From JBEKTW01 sp049515655 (lineage in GTDB: Bacteria; Bacteroidota; Ignavibacteria; UBA10030; SZUA-254): DNA of 64,000 bases. Position 1 is the stretch's first letter; each line of letters starts with the position of its first letter. The notes below the pieces were generated by a model, which saw only the letters and a program-made list of their open reading frames with translations, made no database searches and was not told where the DNA came from. The stretch spans positions 1-64,000 of the forward strand of contig JBEKTW010000020.1 in assembly GCA_049515655.1 (NCBI GenBank), written 5' to 3'. Positions 8,683-16,698 of the stretch are shown here, piece after piece. The position numbers and the translations under genes were made by a program.

Positions 8683-9831
8683 TCAGGGACTGTGATGCCC
8701 GGCACAGGCCAGGTCTTCAATTGCATCCACCAACCTGTCCCATGAATATTTCTTCTTCTCCTCCTTCACGTGCGCCGAGAATTCCTCTTCTCTCCCTTCC
8801 TTATAGAATCGGGAGATGCTCTCGGCAAGAGCCCGGTGGTCGTTCGGGGCGACAATAAATCCGGTTTTCTCATCGATCACAACTTCGGCGAGTCCGCCAA
8901 CATCGGTCGCAATAATGGGCTTGTCAAAATTGTAGGCGATTTGAGCAATGCCACTTTGTGTGGCAGAGAGATACGGCAGCACGACCACATCGGCAGCGCT
9001 GAAGTACGTCGCAACTCGCTCGTTCGGCACATACTCTGAAACGAACACGACGTGCCGTGCCAGTTGGAGGTCGTTGACGCGCGCTCTGTATCTTGCTTCA
9101 TCATCGTAAAATTCGCCGACGATCAGAAGCAGTACATCGTTGCTGTTTGGTTCGGATGCTACAAAAATTTTCAACGCGTCAATCAACGTTGCCAATCCCT
9201 TGTACGGGCGAACATACCCGAAATATAACAGAACTTTCGGCGCTGTAATGCCCAACATCCTTCTTGCCTCATCTTTTGGAATGACGGACCCAAACTTTGC
9301 ATAAACAGGATGTGGAACGACCGCATATTTCGCTCGCGGAATGAGCTTTAACAGGTCTTCTTCCACCGCGGCTGATTGAACGATGAAATAATCGGAAAAG
9401 AGGAATGCAAATTTTGTGAACAGGATATTGCCGATCCATCGTTCGTGAGGAACAATATTGTGACAAAGGAAGAGTGCTTTGGTCGGTGCCTTCCATCTCA
9501 CGATAGCCGAAAGAATTCCATAGCAGGGTCCGAAGAATGGAAGGGAGTATGCGAACAAAATCACATCCGGCTTCATATTCCGTATTTTCACCGCCGCAGA
9601 AACCCAGCTAAGCGGATTCATCGAATCAATCCACTGATGGATTCGTACGTCGGGCGGGCTGCCATCGTGTTCATACTGTGACTTCCCCGGGAAAAGAAGG
9701 GCAGGATACTGGCGACTGAATGTTACCACCTCAACGTGATGTCGAGATTTCAAATGGTCTGCCAGCATTGCGGTGTGATGGGCAATCCCTCCGCGCCACG
9801 GGTGCACAGGACCGACAATGATAATGTTCAT
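8683..9831 (-). CDS. Family 4 glycosyltransferase
   Basis: This GT-B fold transferase of 382 residues retains the donor sugar configuration. The start is put at 9831 because MNIIIVGPVHPWRGGIAHHT is the usual N terminus of the family; longer frames would add 59 residues overlapping the upstream gene. The C-terminal half has LLYFGYVRPYKGLATLIDAL near residue 194 and the donor-site block SADVVVLPY...QSGIAQIAYNFDKPIIATDVGGLAEVV near 285-330, with the E of the EX7E motif replaced by Q at its first position. It follows the GT9 gene by 28 bases in the same orientation, so it belongs to the same operon. Acceptor and donor cannot be predicted. Confidence 0.88.
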   Translation of the reverse strand: MNIIIVGPVHPWRGGIAHHTAMLADHLKSRHHVEVVTFSRQYPALLFPGKSQYEHDGSPPDVRIHQWIDSMNPLSWVSAAVKIRNMKPDVILFAYSLPFFGPCYGILSAIVRWKAPTKALFLCHNIVPHERWIGNILFTKFAFLFSDYFIVQSAAVEEDLLKLIPRAKYAVVPHPVYAKFGSVIPKDEARRMLGITAPKVLLYFGYVRPYKGLATLIDALKIFVASEPNSNDVLLLIVGEFYDDEARYRARVNDLQLARHVVFVSEYVPNERVATYFSAADVVVLPYLSATQSGIAQIAYNFDKPIIATDVGGLAEVVIDEKTGFIVAPNDHRALAESISRFYKEGREEEFSAHVKEEKKKYSWDRLVDAIEDLACAGHHSP

Positions 9832-9859
9832 CCAGGGCTTTCTTCTCCGAACGGTAGAA

Positions 9860-10960
9860 TCATTGGGCAAGAAGACGCCGACAAGCCTCGAAAACGCGCT
9901 CGACCGAAAGATATTGCATGCAATTGTTTGGGCAAGTTGGTGAATAGAAGCACGTGCATTCAAAATCGGGCTCCAGGATCTCCCCTCGCTTGTACAGCTC
10001 GAACTCATACTTATTGAAAATATTGTTGAATAGGACGATCTTCTTCTTCAGACCGATCGCAACGTGCGTGGCCATTGTGACCGCGGTGACAACGAGCTCG
10101 CATTCGTTGACTTCACTCATGAATTGTTTCAGCGAAAAATGACCAAGATATAACGCTCCGCTCTGCCGGGCAAGTTTCAGGTTCTTTTTGTGCTCCTGCT
10201 CGCCCCCGAGAAGCAGCGGAACGTATCCCGCCTTTTTGAGCTTCCTTGCAAGCGAAACCCAGTAGGCATCGGGCCACAAGCGCGACGTCCAGCGGCCACC
10301 GCACCCGGTGTTCAATCCGACAATTCTTTTCTTCTTCGGAAGCTTCCAATGGTACTCAGCGACCGCAGGCATGATGTACTCTTCACCCTGGAACTCAAAT
10401 CCGCAAATTTCAAATATTTCCTGCTGATAGCTCTTTGTGTTCGACCTGCTGAGGTCATCGAACACACCGGCGAGATACTTATGTTCCGCCGCGGCATCGA
10501 TGGGCACGCATTTCCCGTTGCGGAGTGTGTACCCCTTCTTGACCCGGGCATCGACCTTCGAGCAGAGAGCGCACGCCTCCCTGTCTTTATCCAGGTTATA
10601 CACCGTATCGAATGACGTAGCGCCGAGCGTCGCCACGCTTTGCGGTGTGAAGGGAAGAACGAGGTCGACGCTATCCGGCACGATCTCCGGCGTTAATGTG
10701 AGCCACCAGATTTCCGCGTGCGGTTCAATGAGCTTCAGCGTGCGCAGCAGCGGCGTTGTCCGTATGACGTCGCCAATCGCCCCGAGTTTGATAATGAGAA
10801 TTCTCTTGTCGAGCGGGTCGTAGTGACGGCACGCGTTGCCCCGATCATCGACGCAATGAACGCCGTGAAGTTTATGCGGCCGGCACGGAATATCGCCGCG
10901 GAAAAACCGGCAATCCGTTTTGAGGTCCTTGGTGGTCATAGCGATTTCGGATTCATTCAT
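9860..10960 (-). CDS. Family 9 glycosyltransferase (heptosyltransferase-like) with N-terminal Cys cluster
   Basis: The 366-residue protein resembles ADP-heptose:LPS heptosyltransferases. RILIIKLGAIGDVIRTTPLL near residue 50 and VGLNTGCGGRWTSRLWP near 222 are the acceptor and donor lobe signatures, with VTAVTMATHVAIGLKKKIV near 300 at the C-terminal site. Unusually, about 45 residues precede the core and contain four Cys (CRFF...C...HC...C) with several His, suggesting a metal-binding extension; another Cys cluster (CTCFYSPTCPNNC) lies near the C terminus. Its start overlaps the preceding gene by eight bases (ATGAATGA context), so the two are coupled. It probably extends lipid-A-core or O-glycan chains. 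Confidence 0.85.
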   Translation of the reverse strand: MNESEIAMTTKDLKTDCRFFRGDIPCRPHKLHGVHCVDDRGNACRHYDPLDKRILIIKLGAIGDVIRTTPLLRTLKLIEPHAEIWWLTLTPEIVPDSVDLVLPFTPQSVATLGATSFDTVYNLDKDREACALCSKVDARVKKGYTLRNGKCVPIDAAAEHKYLAGVFDDLSRSNTKSYQQEIFEICGFEFQGEEYIMPAVAEYHWKLPKKKRIVGLNTGCGGRWTSRLWPDAYWVSLARKLKKAGYVPLLLGGEQEHKKNLKLARQSGALYLGHFSLKQFMSEVNECELVVTAVTMATHVAIGLKKKIVLFNNIFNKYEFELYKRGEILEPDFECTCFYSPTCPNNCMQYLSVERVFEACRRLLAQ

Positions 10961-12551
10961 ATTTCATTTGATACAGTACGGCGGGCGGGTTATAGACTTG
11001 CACTACCGGATGTAGTTGTCGCGGCGCGCGCGCCGGGTCGAGCAGGTAGCTGAATTGCGGCCTCAGGCCGGCCTCGATACCGCTGTAGAACAGATAGTCA
11101 ACCCGGTGTTTCCTGCATTCGGAGATAAGCTCACCGATCGAATTCACGTATGCGAACGGGACAAACTTCATTTTCAGATAGTACGCGGCCTGCGGTTTCC
11201 TCGCCATAATGACAGTCCCCTCGGGAGCGCCGGCAGAATGCTGGAAAAACGCATCGCGCAACTGAAGAATCTCCGACGGACCAGAGTCGATATCGCTGGC
11301 AACTTTTTCGATAGCGGTTCTCCCTGCGATGAACATGACGACAATCAGGACGACATGCTTCACCCCGAACCGCGCGAATCCCATCGCGGGGATCCTACGC
11401 CACTGGAAGAAAACGACGGTAAGCAGGAGAATGGTTGGCGCGAGAAACAACGAAAACCGCTCACCGTAAAACACCGGCAGGAGAACAAGATAAAAGGCCG
11501 CGGCAAAAATGAAGTACATTCCCTGCCGGCGGTCGACCTTCTGCTGGATGAGAGCGACAATCCCGCCCGCAGCGAAGATCCCGAGGGGCAGTTCGACGAG
11601 CGAGCTGATGTCGTTCCAGAAATGCTCACCGGCATTCACGAGAATTTGCCGGACAAACCCTCCGGGATTCTGGACCAGCACATCAACGTACGAAGAAAAC
11701 TTCCCCGACATCTTCCACCAGAATTCATCCCACGATACTTTTCCCTTTCCGTACATTTCGTAGGCGATGTTGACGTAGTTCTTATTGTAGGAGAAACTTC
11801 CGGTTTCCCGGTGACAGTACAAGCTCCAGGGAACAACGAAGACAAGTGACGCCAGGATGAAGACGCCCGCTGCGGTCAGGCGATCTTTCATCGGCAGGTT
11901 CTTGTAATTCAGGAGAATCAGGCCGGCTACCGCCGCCAGGTAGAACGAGATCGCGTTGTAGCGGGTCACGTACGCGTACCCCGTCACCGCCCCGGCCACG
12001 GCAAGTTCCCACAGCCGAAGCTCAGTGCTCTTCAACAGGAAGAATAAAACGATGACTGCGAGCATATTGAAAAACATGTCTGTGCCCGTCGTGTAGGAAT
12101 ACTTGAGAAATGTGTAATTTGTCGCGAGGGCGACCGAAACGACAAGAGCGCACTCCGGGTTGAAAAACTTCGCGATCACTTTGTAGGTCAGATACAAAAC
12201 CACCGCCGCGCTGACGAGCGAAATCAGCATCCCCGCACGGAACAATTCCCCGGTGACGGAGCTGACCGCCGCCAGAACGAATTCGTACCCCGGACCTTTG
12301 AATTGGTCGACCTCCAGAACTCCCTTGAGTATATTCTGTGCTTGGGGAATGTATGTCCAGTAGGAATCGGTCTCGACACCGTAGTCGCCTATCGTATGAT
12401 AGGTGAACGCCGTGCTGCACATGACGATGAAATAGAGAACCGAAATGAAGAGAGGGGCGCGCTCGCCGGTGAAGAACTGTGGTAAGGTGAAGGCGGTGTG
12501 GCTGGGTTCAGGGGAATGGGGCGCACCATTCCGTTTCTTCTTTCCAGTCAT
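10953..12551 (-). CDS. Membrane glycosyltransferase (GT39/ArnT-like family)
   Basis: This 532-residue polytopic membrane protein has about ten hydrophobic segments. After the first transmembrane span it carries an acidic periplasmic loop (GDYGVETDSYWTYIPQAQNIL, near residue 55) with the Asp-containing pattern of GT-C dolichyl/undecaprenyl-phosphate sugar transferases. FKGPGYEF near 84 and ATNYTFLKYSYTTGTDMFFNML near 143 fit PF13231-type enzymes. It would move a sugar from a polyprenyl-phosphate carrier to a periplasmic acceptor. The preceding gene, a polyprenyl-phosphate sugar synthase, is a logical supplier of its donor. Confidence 0.8.
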   Translation of the reverse strand: MTGKKKRNGAPHSPEPSHTAFTLPQFFTGERAPLFISVLYFIVMCSTAFTYHTIGDYGVETDSYWTYIPQAQNILKGVLEVDQFKGPGYEFVLAAVSSVTGELFRAGMLISLVSAAVVLYLTYKVIAKFFNPECALVVSVALATNYTFLKYSYTTGTDMFFNMLAVIVLFFLLKSTELRLWELAVAGAVTGYAYVTRYNAISFYLAAVAGLILLNYKNLPMKDRLTAAGVFILASLVFVVPWSLYCHRETGSFSYNKNYVNIAYEMYGKGKVSWDEFWWKMSGKFSSYVDVLVQNPGGFVRQILVNAGEHFWNDISSLVELPLGIFAAGGIVALIQQKVDRRQGMYFIFAAAFYLVLLPVFYGERFSLFLAPTILLLTVVFFQWRRIPAMGFARFGVKHVVLIVVMFIAGRTAIEKVASDIDSGPSEILQLRDAFFQHSAGAPEGTVIMARKPQAAYYLKMKFVPFAYVNSIGELISECRKHRVDYLFYSGIEAGLRPQFSYLLDPARAPRQLHPVVQVYNPPAVLYQMKYE

Positions 12552-12563
12552 GACACCCCGGAA

Positions 12564-13676
12564 CTATTTCCAGATCTCACGGATCGAATATTCTTCCTCG
12601 GATGCCTGGCTGGTTTTAGAAATCATCTCGCCGAGGAGGCCGATGGAAATGAACTGCACGCCGACGATGATGAGCAGTACTCCCGCGAAAAAGAGCGGCC
12701 GGTTCCCCAGTGCCATACCTTCCGTGAATTTGAGAATCGCAAGGTAGAGGTCGATGAGAAAACCGATGAAGAAGAATGCCAAGCCCCAGAAGCCAAAAAG
12801 ATGAAGTGGGCGCCGAAGGTACCGGGTGGTGAAAAGAACGGTCACGAGGTCGAGAAATCCCTTCCAGAACCGGCCGACGCCGAATTTTGTTTTGCCGTAC
12901 TTCCGGGCGTGGTGCTGGACCGGAATCTCGCCGATTTTGTACCCCTGCCAGTGGGCGAGCGCCGGAATGAAACGGTGGAGCTCACCGTACACCTTCACAT
13001 CGCGTGTCACTTCCCTCCGGTACACCTTTAATCCGCAGTTAAAATCGTGAAGACGAAGACCGGTGAGCAGCGAGGTCACGAGATTGAACATTCGCGACGG
13101 AACCGTCTTCGTAATTGGGTCGTACCGTTTCCTCTTCCAGCCCGAGACGAGGTCGTATCCTTTCTTTAGCTCGTTGATAAGATTGGGAATTTCGCTTGGG
13201 TCATCCTGTAAATCGGCATCCATCGTTACGATGAATGTCCCCTGCGCGTGATGAAAGCCCACGGCAAGCGCGGCGGATTTTCCGTAGTTGCGGCGGAATC
13301 GGATAATCTTGACCCGCCGGTCCCTCCTTCGCAATTCGTGCAGCACCCGCGTCGAACCGTCGGTGCTTCCGTCATCGATAAAAAGTATTTCGTATCTCCC
13401 GGTGCGATTCAGAACCGTCCTGAGCTGTTCGTATAATTCCTGCAGCGACTGTTCTTCGTTGTACAGCGGGATGACGACGCTCACCTCGACGTTTTCCCGC
13501 TGTGGTGGGCGAGGACGTTGTTCGCGCCTGCCCTGGTCGCGGGGACGGCCGCCATGCCGCTGGCGTTCATTCATCCGTTGTTGAGGCTGGGGTTTGGCCC
13601 CCGGCGTCTGGTTCGCACTCTGGACTGCGGGCGTTTCCGGAGGCGTTTGAGGTACTTCTTGATTTTCATCGGGCAT
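12564..13676 (-). CDS. Polyprenyl-phosphate glycosyltransferase (GT2, DPM1/GtrB-like)
   Basis: The 370-residue protein loads a sugar onto undecaprenyl phosphate on the cytoplasmic face. Residues from about 60 onward match the family: VSVVIPLYNEEQSL, FIDDGSTDGS near 98, NYGKSAALAVGFHHAQG near 130, TMDADLQDDPSEIP near 151 and FNCGLKVYRREV near 212. Two C-terminal membrane spans (LFGFWGLAFFFIGFLIDLYLAI and LFFAGVLLIIVGVQFISIGLL) anchor it. The first 60 residues are a low-complexity Pro/Gln/Arg tail (with QRRHGG-like basic patches), which is not part of the family. It is the first gene of an operon continuing into the GT39, GT9 and GT4 genes, with a 12-base gap to the next. Confidence 0.9.
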   Translation of the reverse strand: MPDENQEVPQTPPETPAVQSANQTPGAKPQPQQRMNERQRHGGRPRDQGRREQRPRPPQRENVEVSVVIPLYNEEQSLQELYEQLRTVLNRTGRYEILFIDDGSTDGSTRVLHELRRRDRRVKIIRFRRNYGKSAALAVGFHHAQGTFIVTMDADLQDDPSEIPNLINELKKGYDLVSGWKRKRYDPITKTVPSRMFNLVTSLLTGLRLHDFNCGLKVYRREVTRDVKVYGELHRFIPALAHWQGYKIGEIPVQHHARKYGKTKFGVGRFWKGFLDLVTVLFTTRYLRRPLHLFGFWGLAFFFIGFLIDLYLAILKFTEGMALGNRPLFFAGVLLIIVGVQFISIGLLGEMISKTSQASEEEYSIREIWK

Positions 13677-13702
13677 TGATATTCCGCTCCATTTTGAGCT
13701 TA

Positions 13703-13731
13703 ATGATACGATTATTTTGCCTCATAATCAA
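13703..13731 (-). promoter_or_regulatory. Promoter of the glycan operon, overlapping the island's left repeat
   Basis: On the minus strand TTGATT (13726-13731) is followed after 17 bases by TATCAT (13703-13708), 27 bases upstream of the start at 13676. The -35 hexamer lies wholly inside the 14-bp direct repeat (13722-13735) that borders the inserted island, so the insertion left the promoter intact. Confidence 0.6.
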
Positions 13732-13735
13732 TGCG
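13722..13735 (+). repeat. Left 14-bp direct repeat of the island
   Basis: The sequence TCATAATCAATGCG is identical to 16891-16904. On the other strand it reads CGCATTGATTATGA, which only loosely recalls the inner part of Xer dif sites; that resemblance is weak. Confidence 0.75.
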
Positions 13736-13812
13736 GCACTACGGGGGGTAGTTGGTCAATTTGATCCATCATTTTATCCCAAGCCGACATGGCGGACGAG
13801 CGACGACATTAC

Positions 13813-13853
13813 GTCCCCTCTTGCCGAAGTCATCTCTCGGGACGAGAGGGGAC
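13813..13853. repeat. Hairpin just before the rep remnant
   Basis: GTCCCCTCT (13813-13821) pairs perfectly with AGAGGGGAC (13845-13853), with an inner CCGA/TCGG pair. It lies where the missing 5' part of the rep gene would be expected. It could be a dispersed palindromic repeat that truncated the gene, or an origin-like structure of the element. Confidence 0.6.
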
Positions 13854-13858
13854 TATAG

Positions 13859-14590
13859 GGGTGTGTTATCGACCGGTTCTTGACGAGGTTCAGGAAGGCG
13901 TGCGGGTCAGGGATTGGTTATGTGTGGGTGTTGGAGTTCCAAAAAAGGGGAGCTGTGCATTTTCATGTGTGGTTTGAAAAGTTTCTGGCCTATAGTTTTC
14001 CGGAGTGGGAAAACATTTCAGTTCGTAAGCAGATTCTGAATCGGTTCAAGGATGATGAAGAGGAGTTAAGGCGGTTTAAATTCCTTACCTACCTTTGGCT
14101 GAAGGTTTCGGGACAGTTGGAGGATGAGAAAGCGGTGAAGGCTGCGACGGATTTGAAACTGATAACGAGTTCAAATTTTACGGTTAACTATGCGATTAAG
14201 TACGGTTGGAAGGGGGAACAAAAGGATCCTCCGGCTTTGATTGATTATGAAACGGGGGAAGTAATCCCGGATTGGTGGATTGGTAGATTCTGGGGTGCTT
14301 CGGGAAGGATAAGGAATGAGAAGGTATATTACACGACGAATACAGAGGGGGTGCGTTTGTTAAGAAAGTGGCTGGAGAGGTATTTTGAGAAAAAGCGGTT
14401 TAGTGGTTTGTGGATGATGTGGAAGGCGGAGTTGCGGCAGAGGTTGGGAAATCTTTGCAAGGAGTTGGATTCGAGAGGGATGTGGCGACAGGATGATTTG
14501 GATGAGGTTCTTTCAGAGATAAAGCATTTCTACGGGAGTGTGGAAAAGGAGGATGTATTGAGGGTTTTTAGAGGGGAAATGGTTGTTTAG
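13859..14590 (+). pseudogene. HUH rolling-circle replication initiator, 5'-truncated
   Basis: The open frame follows an in-frame TAG at 13856; the first usable start is TTG at 13880 (236 residues). YVWVLEFQKRGAVHFHVWF contains the HUH metal motif (HFH, residues 27-29) of rolling-circle Rep/relaxase-like proteins of the replication-associated (REP_ORF2-G2P-like) type. YAIKYGWKG near residue 104 supplies Tyr and Lys candidates for the nicking site. Upstream family sequence, including motif 1, is missing and replaced by a hairpin, so nicking activity is doubtful. The protein is rich in Trp, Lys and Arg and the base use differs from the chromosome. Such genes occur on small plasmids, filamentous phages and their satellites; which applies here cannot be decided from sequence. 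Confidence 0.65.
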
Positions 14591-14744
14591 TGTTGGGAGG
14601 GTGCTTAGGAAATGTTGTAGCGAGGGAGATGTACTTGACAATGATTGGATATAATGATTAATTGGGGAAGAAGACAGGGCAAATTAAATAATTGGGGAAA
14701 TTTAGGAAAGATGGTTGGTATGACATATAGAGAGGAGGACGTGA
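14591..14744 (+). promoter_or_regulatory. Leader of the RSH-TIR cassette with 11-bp direct repeats
   Basis: TTGACA occurs at about 14636 with TATAAT only nine bases later, so I cannot assign a clean promoter. TAATTGGGGAA is repeated at 14659-14669 and 14689-14699, spacing 30 bases, which could be an operator or iteron. A strong ribosome-binding site GAGGAGG lies at 14732-14738, six bases before the ATG at 14745. Confidence 0.35.
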
Positions 14745-15821
14745 ATGGATAGCGGAGTGCGTGATGTTATTTTACATGAGTACGATGAGAAGATTCATCT
14801 ATACGCTGCCTTTACTGAAAAGGTGAAGCATTTGATCGTGGAGATACTGAAGGAAAAGGACTTTCATGTGCACTCGGTGACTTCACGGGTAAAAGAGCGT
14901 TCAAGCTTGGCAAAAAAGATAGAAAGACTTGATGCTAATTATGCAAAGCTCGCAGATATTACGGACATCGCAGGTATTAGAATCACTACATATTTTTCGG
15001 ACGAAGTAGATCAGATTTCGTCAGTGATCGAACAAGAATTCTTAGTAGACCGCGTAAACACAGTGGACAAACGGCTGCAAATGGCTCCAGATCGGTTCGG
15101 ATATTTATCAGTCCATTATGTTGTGCAGCTAGCGGTAGGTAGGACTGGCCTAGTCGAATATAAACGTTTTCCAGATTTCAAAGCGGAAATCCAAATGCGC
15201 TCGTTACTGCAACATGCTTGGGCAGAGATTGAACATGATCTTGGATACAAAACAAGTCAGGGAGTTCCGAGGGATATACGGAGGCGATTTTCGCGACTAG
15301 CAGGACTATTGGAACTAGCCGACGAAGAGTTCGTGGTGATCAGGAAACATATTAATAGGTATATGAAAGAGGTAGCCGATAAGATAGCGAAAGTGCCAGA
15401 GAAGGTTACGATCGATAGAGATTCTTTGTTATCCTATACTAAAAACAGCTCGTTGGTGAAGGAACTTGATAGGAAATTAGCTGATGAAAACGGGAGAACA
15501 CTCACTCCAGCGAGTGCGGGACACGTAGAGGATCTTGGCGAATGGCTGATAGCATTAGGAATTGAGACAATTAATGAACTTGAGGAAAGTTTGCAAAAGC
15601 ATAGGGATTTGTTGCTTGCGTTTGCTGAGAAATGGATTGGCGAAAAAGGTGGAGAATTTAGCGGTGGTATATGTTTCTTCTATTTGTGTTACGTGCTCTT
15701 AGCAGAGAAGTACGATGAAAAAGATATTACGGAGTATCTTACGAAGTTTAGGATAGGCGTGCTGAGTGATCCCAATTTGGGGGGAAAGGTGAAATCGACC
15801 TACGAAGAAATTCGAAAGTGA
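14745..15821 (+). CDS. RelA/SpoT-type nucleotide pyrophosphokinase domain protein
   Basis: Residues 40-170 of the 358-residue protein form a RelA/SpoT synthetase domain. Seen are basic residues SRVKERSSLAKKI near 47-59, the Mg-site stretch DITDIAGIRI (71-80), the G-loop GYLSVH (119-124) and EIQMRSLLQHAWAEIEH (148-164). These are the residues that synthetases need to move pyrophosphate from ATP to GDP, GTP or another nucleotide. There is no HD hydrolase domain, so it resembles a small alarmone synthetase with an added C-terminal region of about 180 residues (helical, no family recognised) that could sense a trigger. It lies 85 bases before the TIR-like gene, same strand. Known relatives in toxin-antitoxin and phage-defence systems make ppGpp, ppApp or modify tRNA; the product here is unknown. 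Confidence 0.85.
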   Translation: MDSGVRDVILHEYDEKIHLYAAFTEKVKHLIVEILKEKDFHVHSVTSRVKERSSLAKKIERLDANYAKLADITDIAGIRITTYFSDEVDQISSVIEQEFLVDRVNTVDKRLQMAPDRFGYLSVHYVVQLAVGRTGLVEYKRFPDFKAEIQMRSLLQHAWAEIEHDLGYKTSQGVPRDIRRRFSRLAGLLELADEEFVVIRKHINRYMKEVADKIAKVPEKVTIDRDSLLSYTKNSSLVKELDRKLADENGRTLTPASAGHVEDLGEWLIALGIETINELEESLQKHRDLLLAFAEKWIGEKGGEFSGGICFFYLCYVLLAEKYDEKDITEYLTKFRIGVLSDPNLGGKVKSTYEEIRK

Positions 15822-15906
15822 AATTGTATGGCGGGTGTGGCAGTGGGAGAAACTTTGGAAAAGGATGCAGTGAGAATATAGAATCAAGGAAGACTGTAAG
15901 GAGAAG

Positions 15907-16698
15907 ATGATGGAAAAGGAAAAGCTATATGAAAATGTTCGATTTAGTCCTGAGGTTATAAGGGAAGCTTATAACATAGTGCTAGGATTGGTTCCGGAAA
16001 AGGAGAGGATGAAGATACGTACAGTGCGGTGGGTAAAGATAGGGAAGGTTTCGTGGGAGTATGGGACGGACGAGGAATTCTTTTCTGCGCTTCGGGAGGA
16101 TGCAGATGAAGCGATGTTTGTGGAGAATTTAGGGAAATGTGGATTGGTGGTGAGGGTTGTTGATGGTAATACAAGGGTGGAGATTACAGGCCGAAGCCGC
16201 CAAGAGGTGGAAGCGGTATCAGAGATTTTTGAAAAGCATGTAAATGAGTGCAGACTGCCTGAAAGAAAGAAGCAGAGAGTATCACCAATTCTGTTTGTGG
16301 GACATGGACGTAGTGAAGAATGGAAGGAGCTGAAGGATCATTTGCACGAGAAACACGGGTACAAGATTGAAGCTTACGAAATTGGTGCTCGTGCTGGTCA
16401 TGCAATACGGGACATATTAGAGGAGATGCTGGAGAAAAGTTCATTTGGAATTTTGATTATGACTGGGGAGGACAAGGATTCGGAGGGGAAGTTTCATGCA
16501 AGGGAGAATGTTATCCACGAGCTGGGATTGTTTCAAGGTCGTCTTGGATTCAAAAGGGCAATTGTACTGCTGGAGGAGGGAACGGAAGAATTCTCGAACA
16601 TCCATGGGATGAATCAGATCCGGTACTCAAAAGGGAAGATAAGAGAGACATATGGTGAAGTGCTTGCTACTCTTAGGCGTGAGTTTGGAGAGGAATAG
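15907..16698 (+). CDS. TIR-like (PF10137/CAP12-type) effector protein
   Basis: The 263-residue protein has two parts. Residues 1-115 are an unassigned small alpha/beta region (WVKIGKVSWEYGTDEEF; VRVVDGNTRVEITGRSRQEV). Residues 127-260 match predicted nucleotide-binding TIR-like domains: PILFVGHGRSEEWKELKDHL (127-146), IRDILEEMLEKSSFGILIM (167-185), then ARENVIHELGLFQGRLG (198-214). This domain type serves as NAD-degrading effector in some cyclic-nucleotide defence systems, activated by ligand-driven assembly. The Glu of VIHELG is conserved. The start at 15907 follows AAGGAGAAG. Placement after a nucleotide-synthesising enzyme suggests that the alarmone-like product controls it; this is inference. 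No membrane segment or nuclease motif is seen. Confidence 0.8.
   Translation: MMEKEKLYENVRFSPEVIREAYNIVLGLVPEKERMKIRTVRWVKIGKVSWEYGTDEEFFSALREDADEAMFVENLGKCGLVVRVVDGNTRVEITGRSRQEVEAVSEIFEKHVNECRLPERKKQRVSPILFVGHGRSEEWKELKDHLHEKHGYKIEAYEIGARAGHAIRDILEEMLEKSSFGILIMTGEDKDSEGKFHARENVIHELGLFQGRLGFKRAIVLLEEGTEEFSNIHGMNQIRYSKGKIRETYGEVLATLRREFGEE

Noticed and set aside
13722..13735. dif site at the island border
   Set aside because: The similarity to Xer sites covers only a few bases and the XerD arm does not match, so I do not call it.
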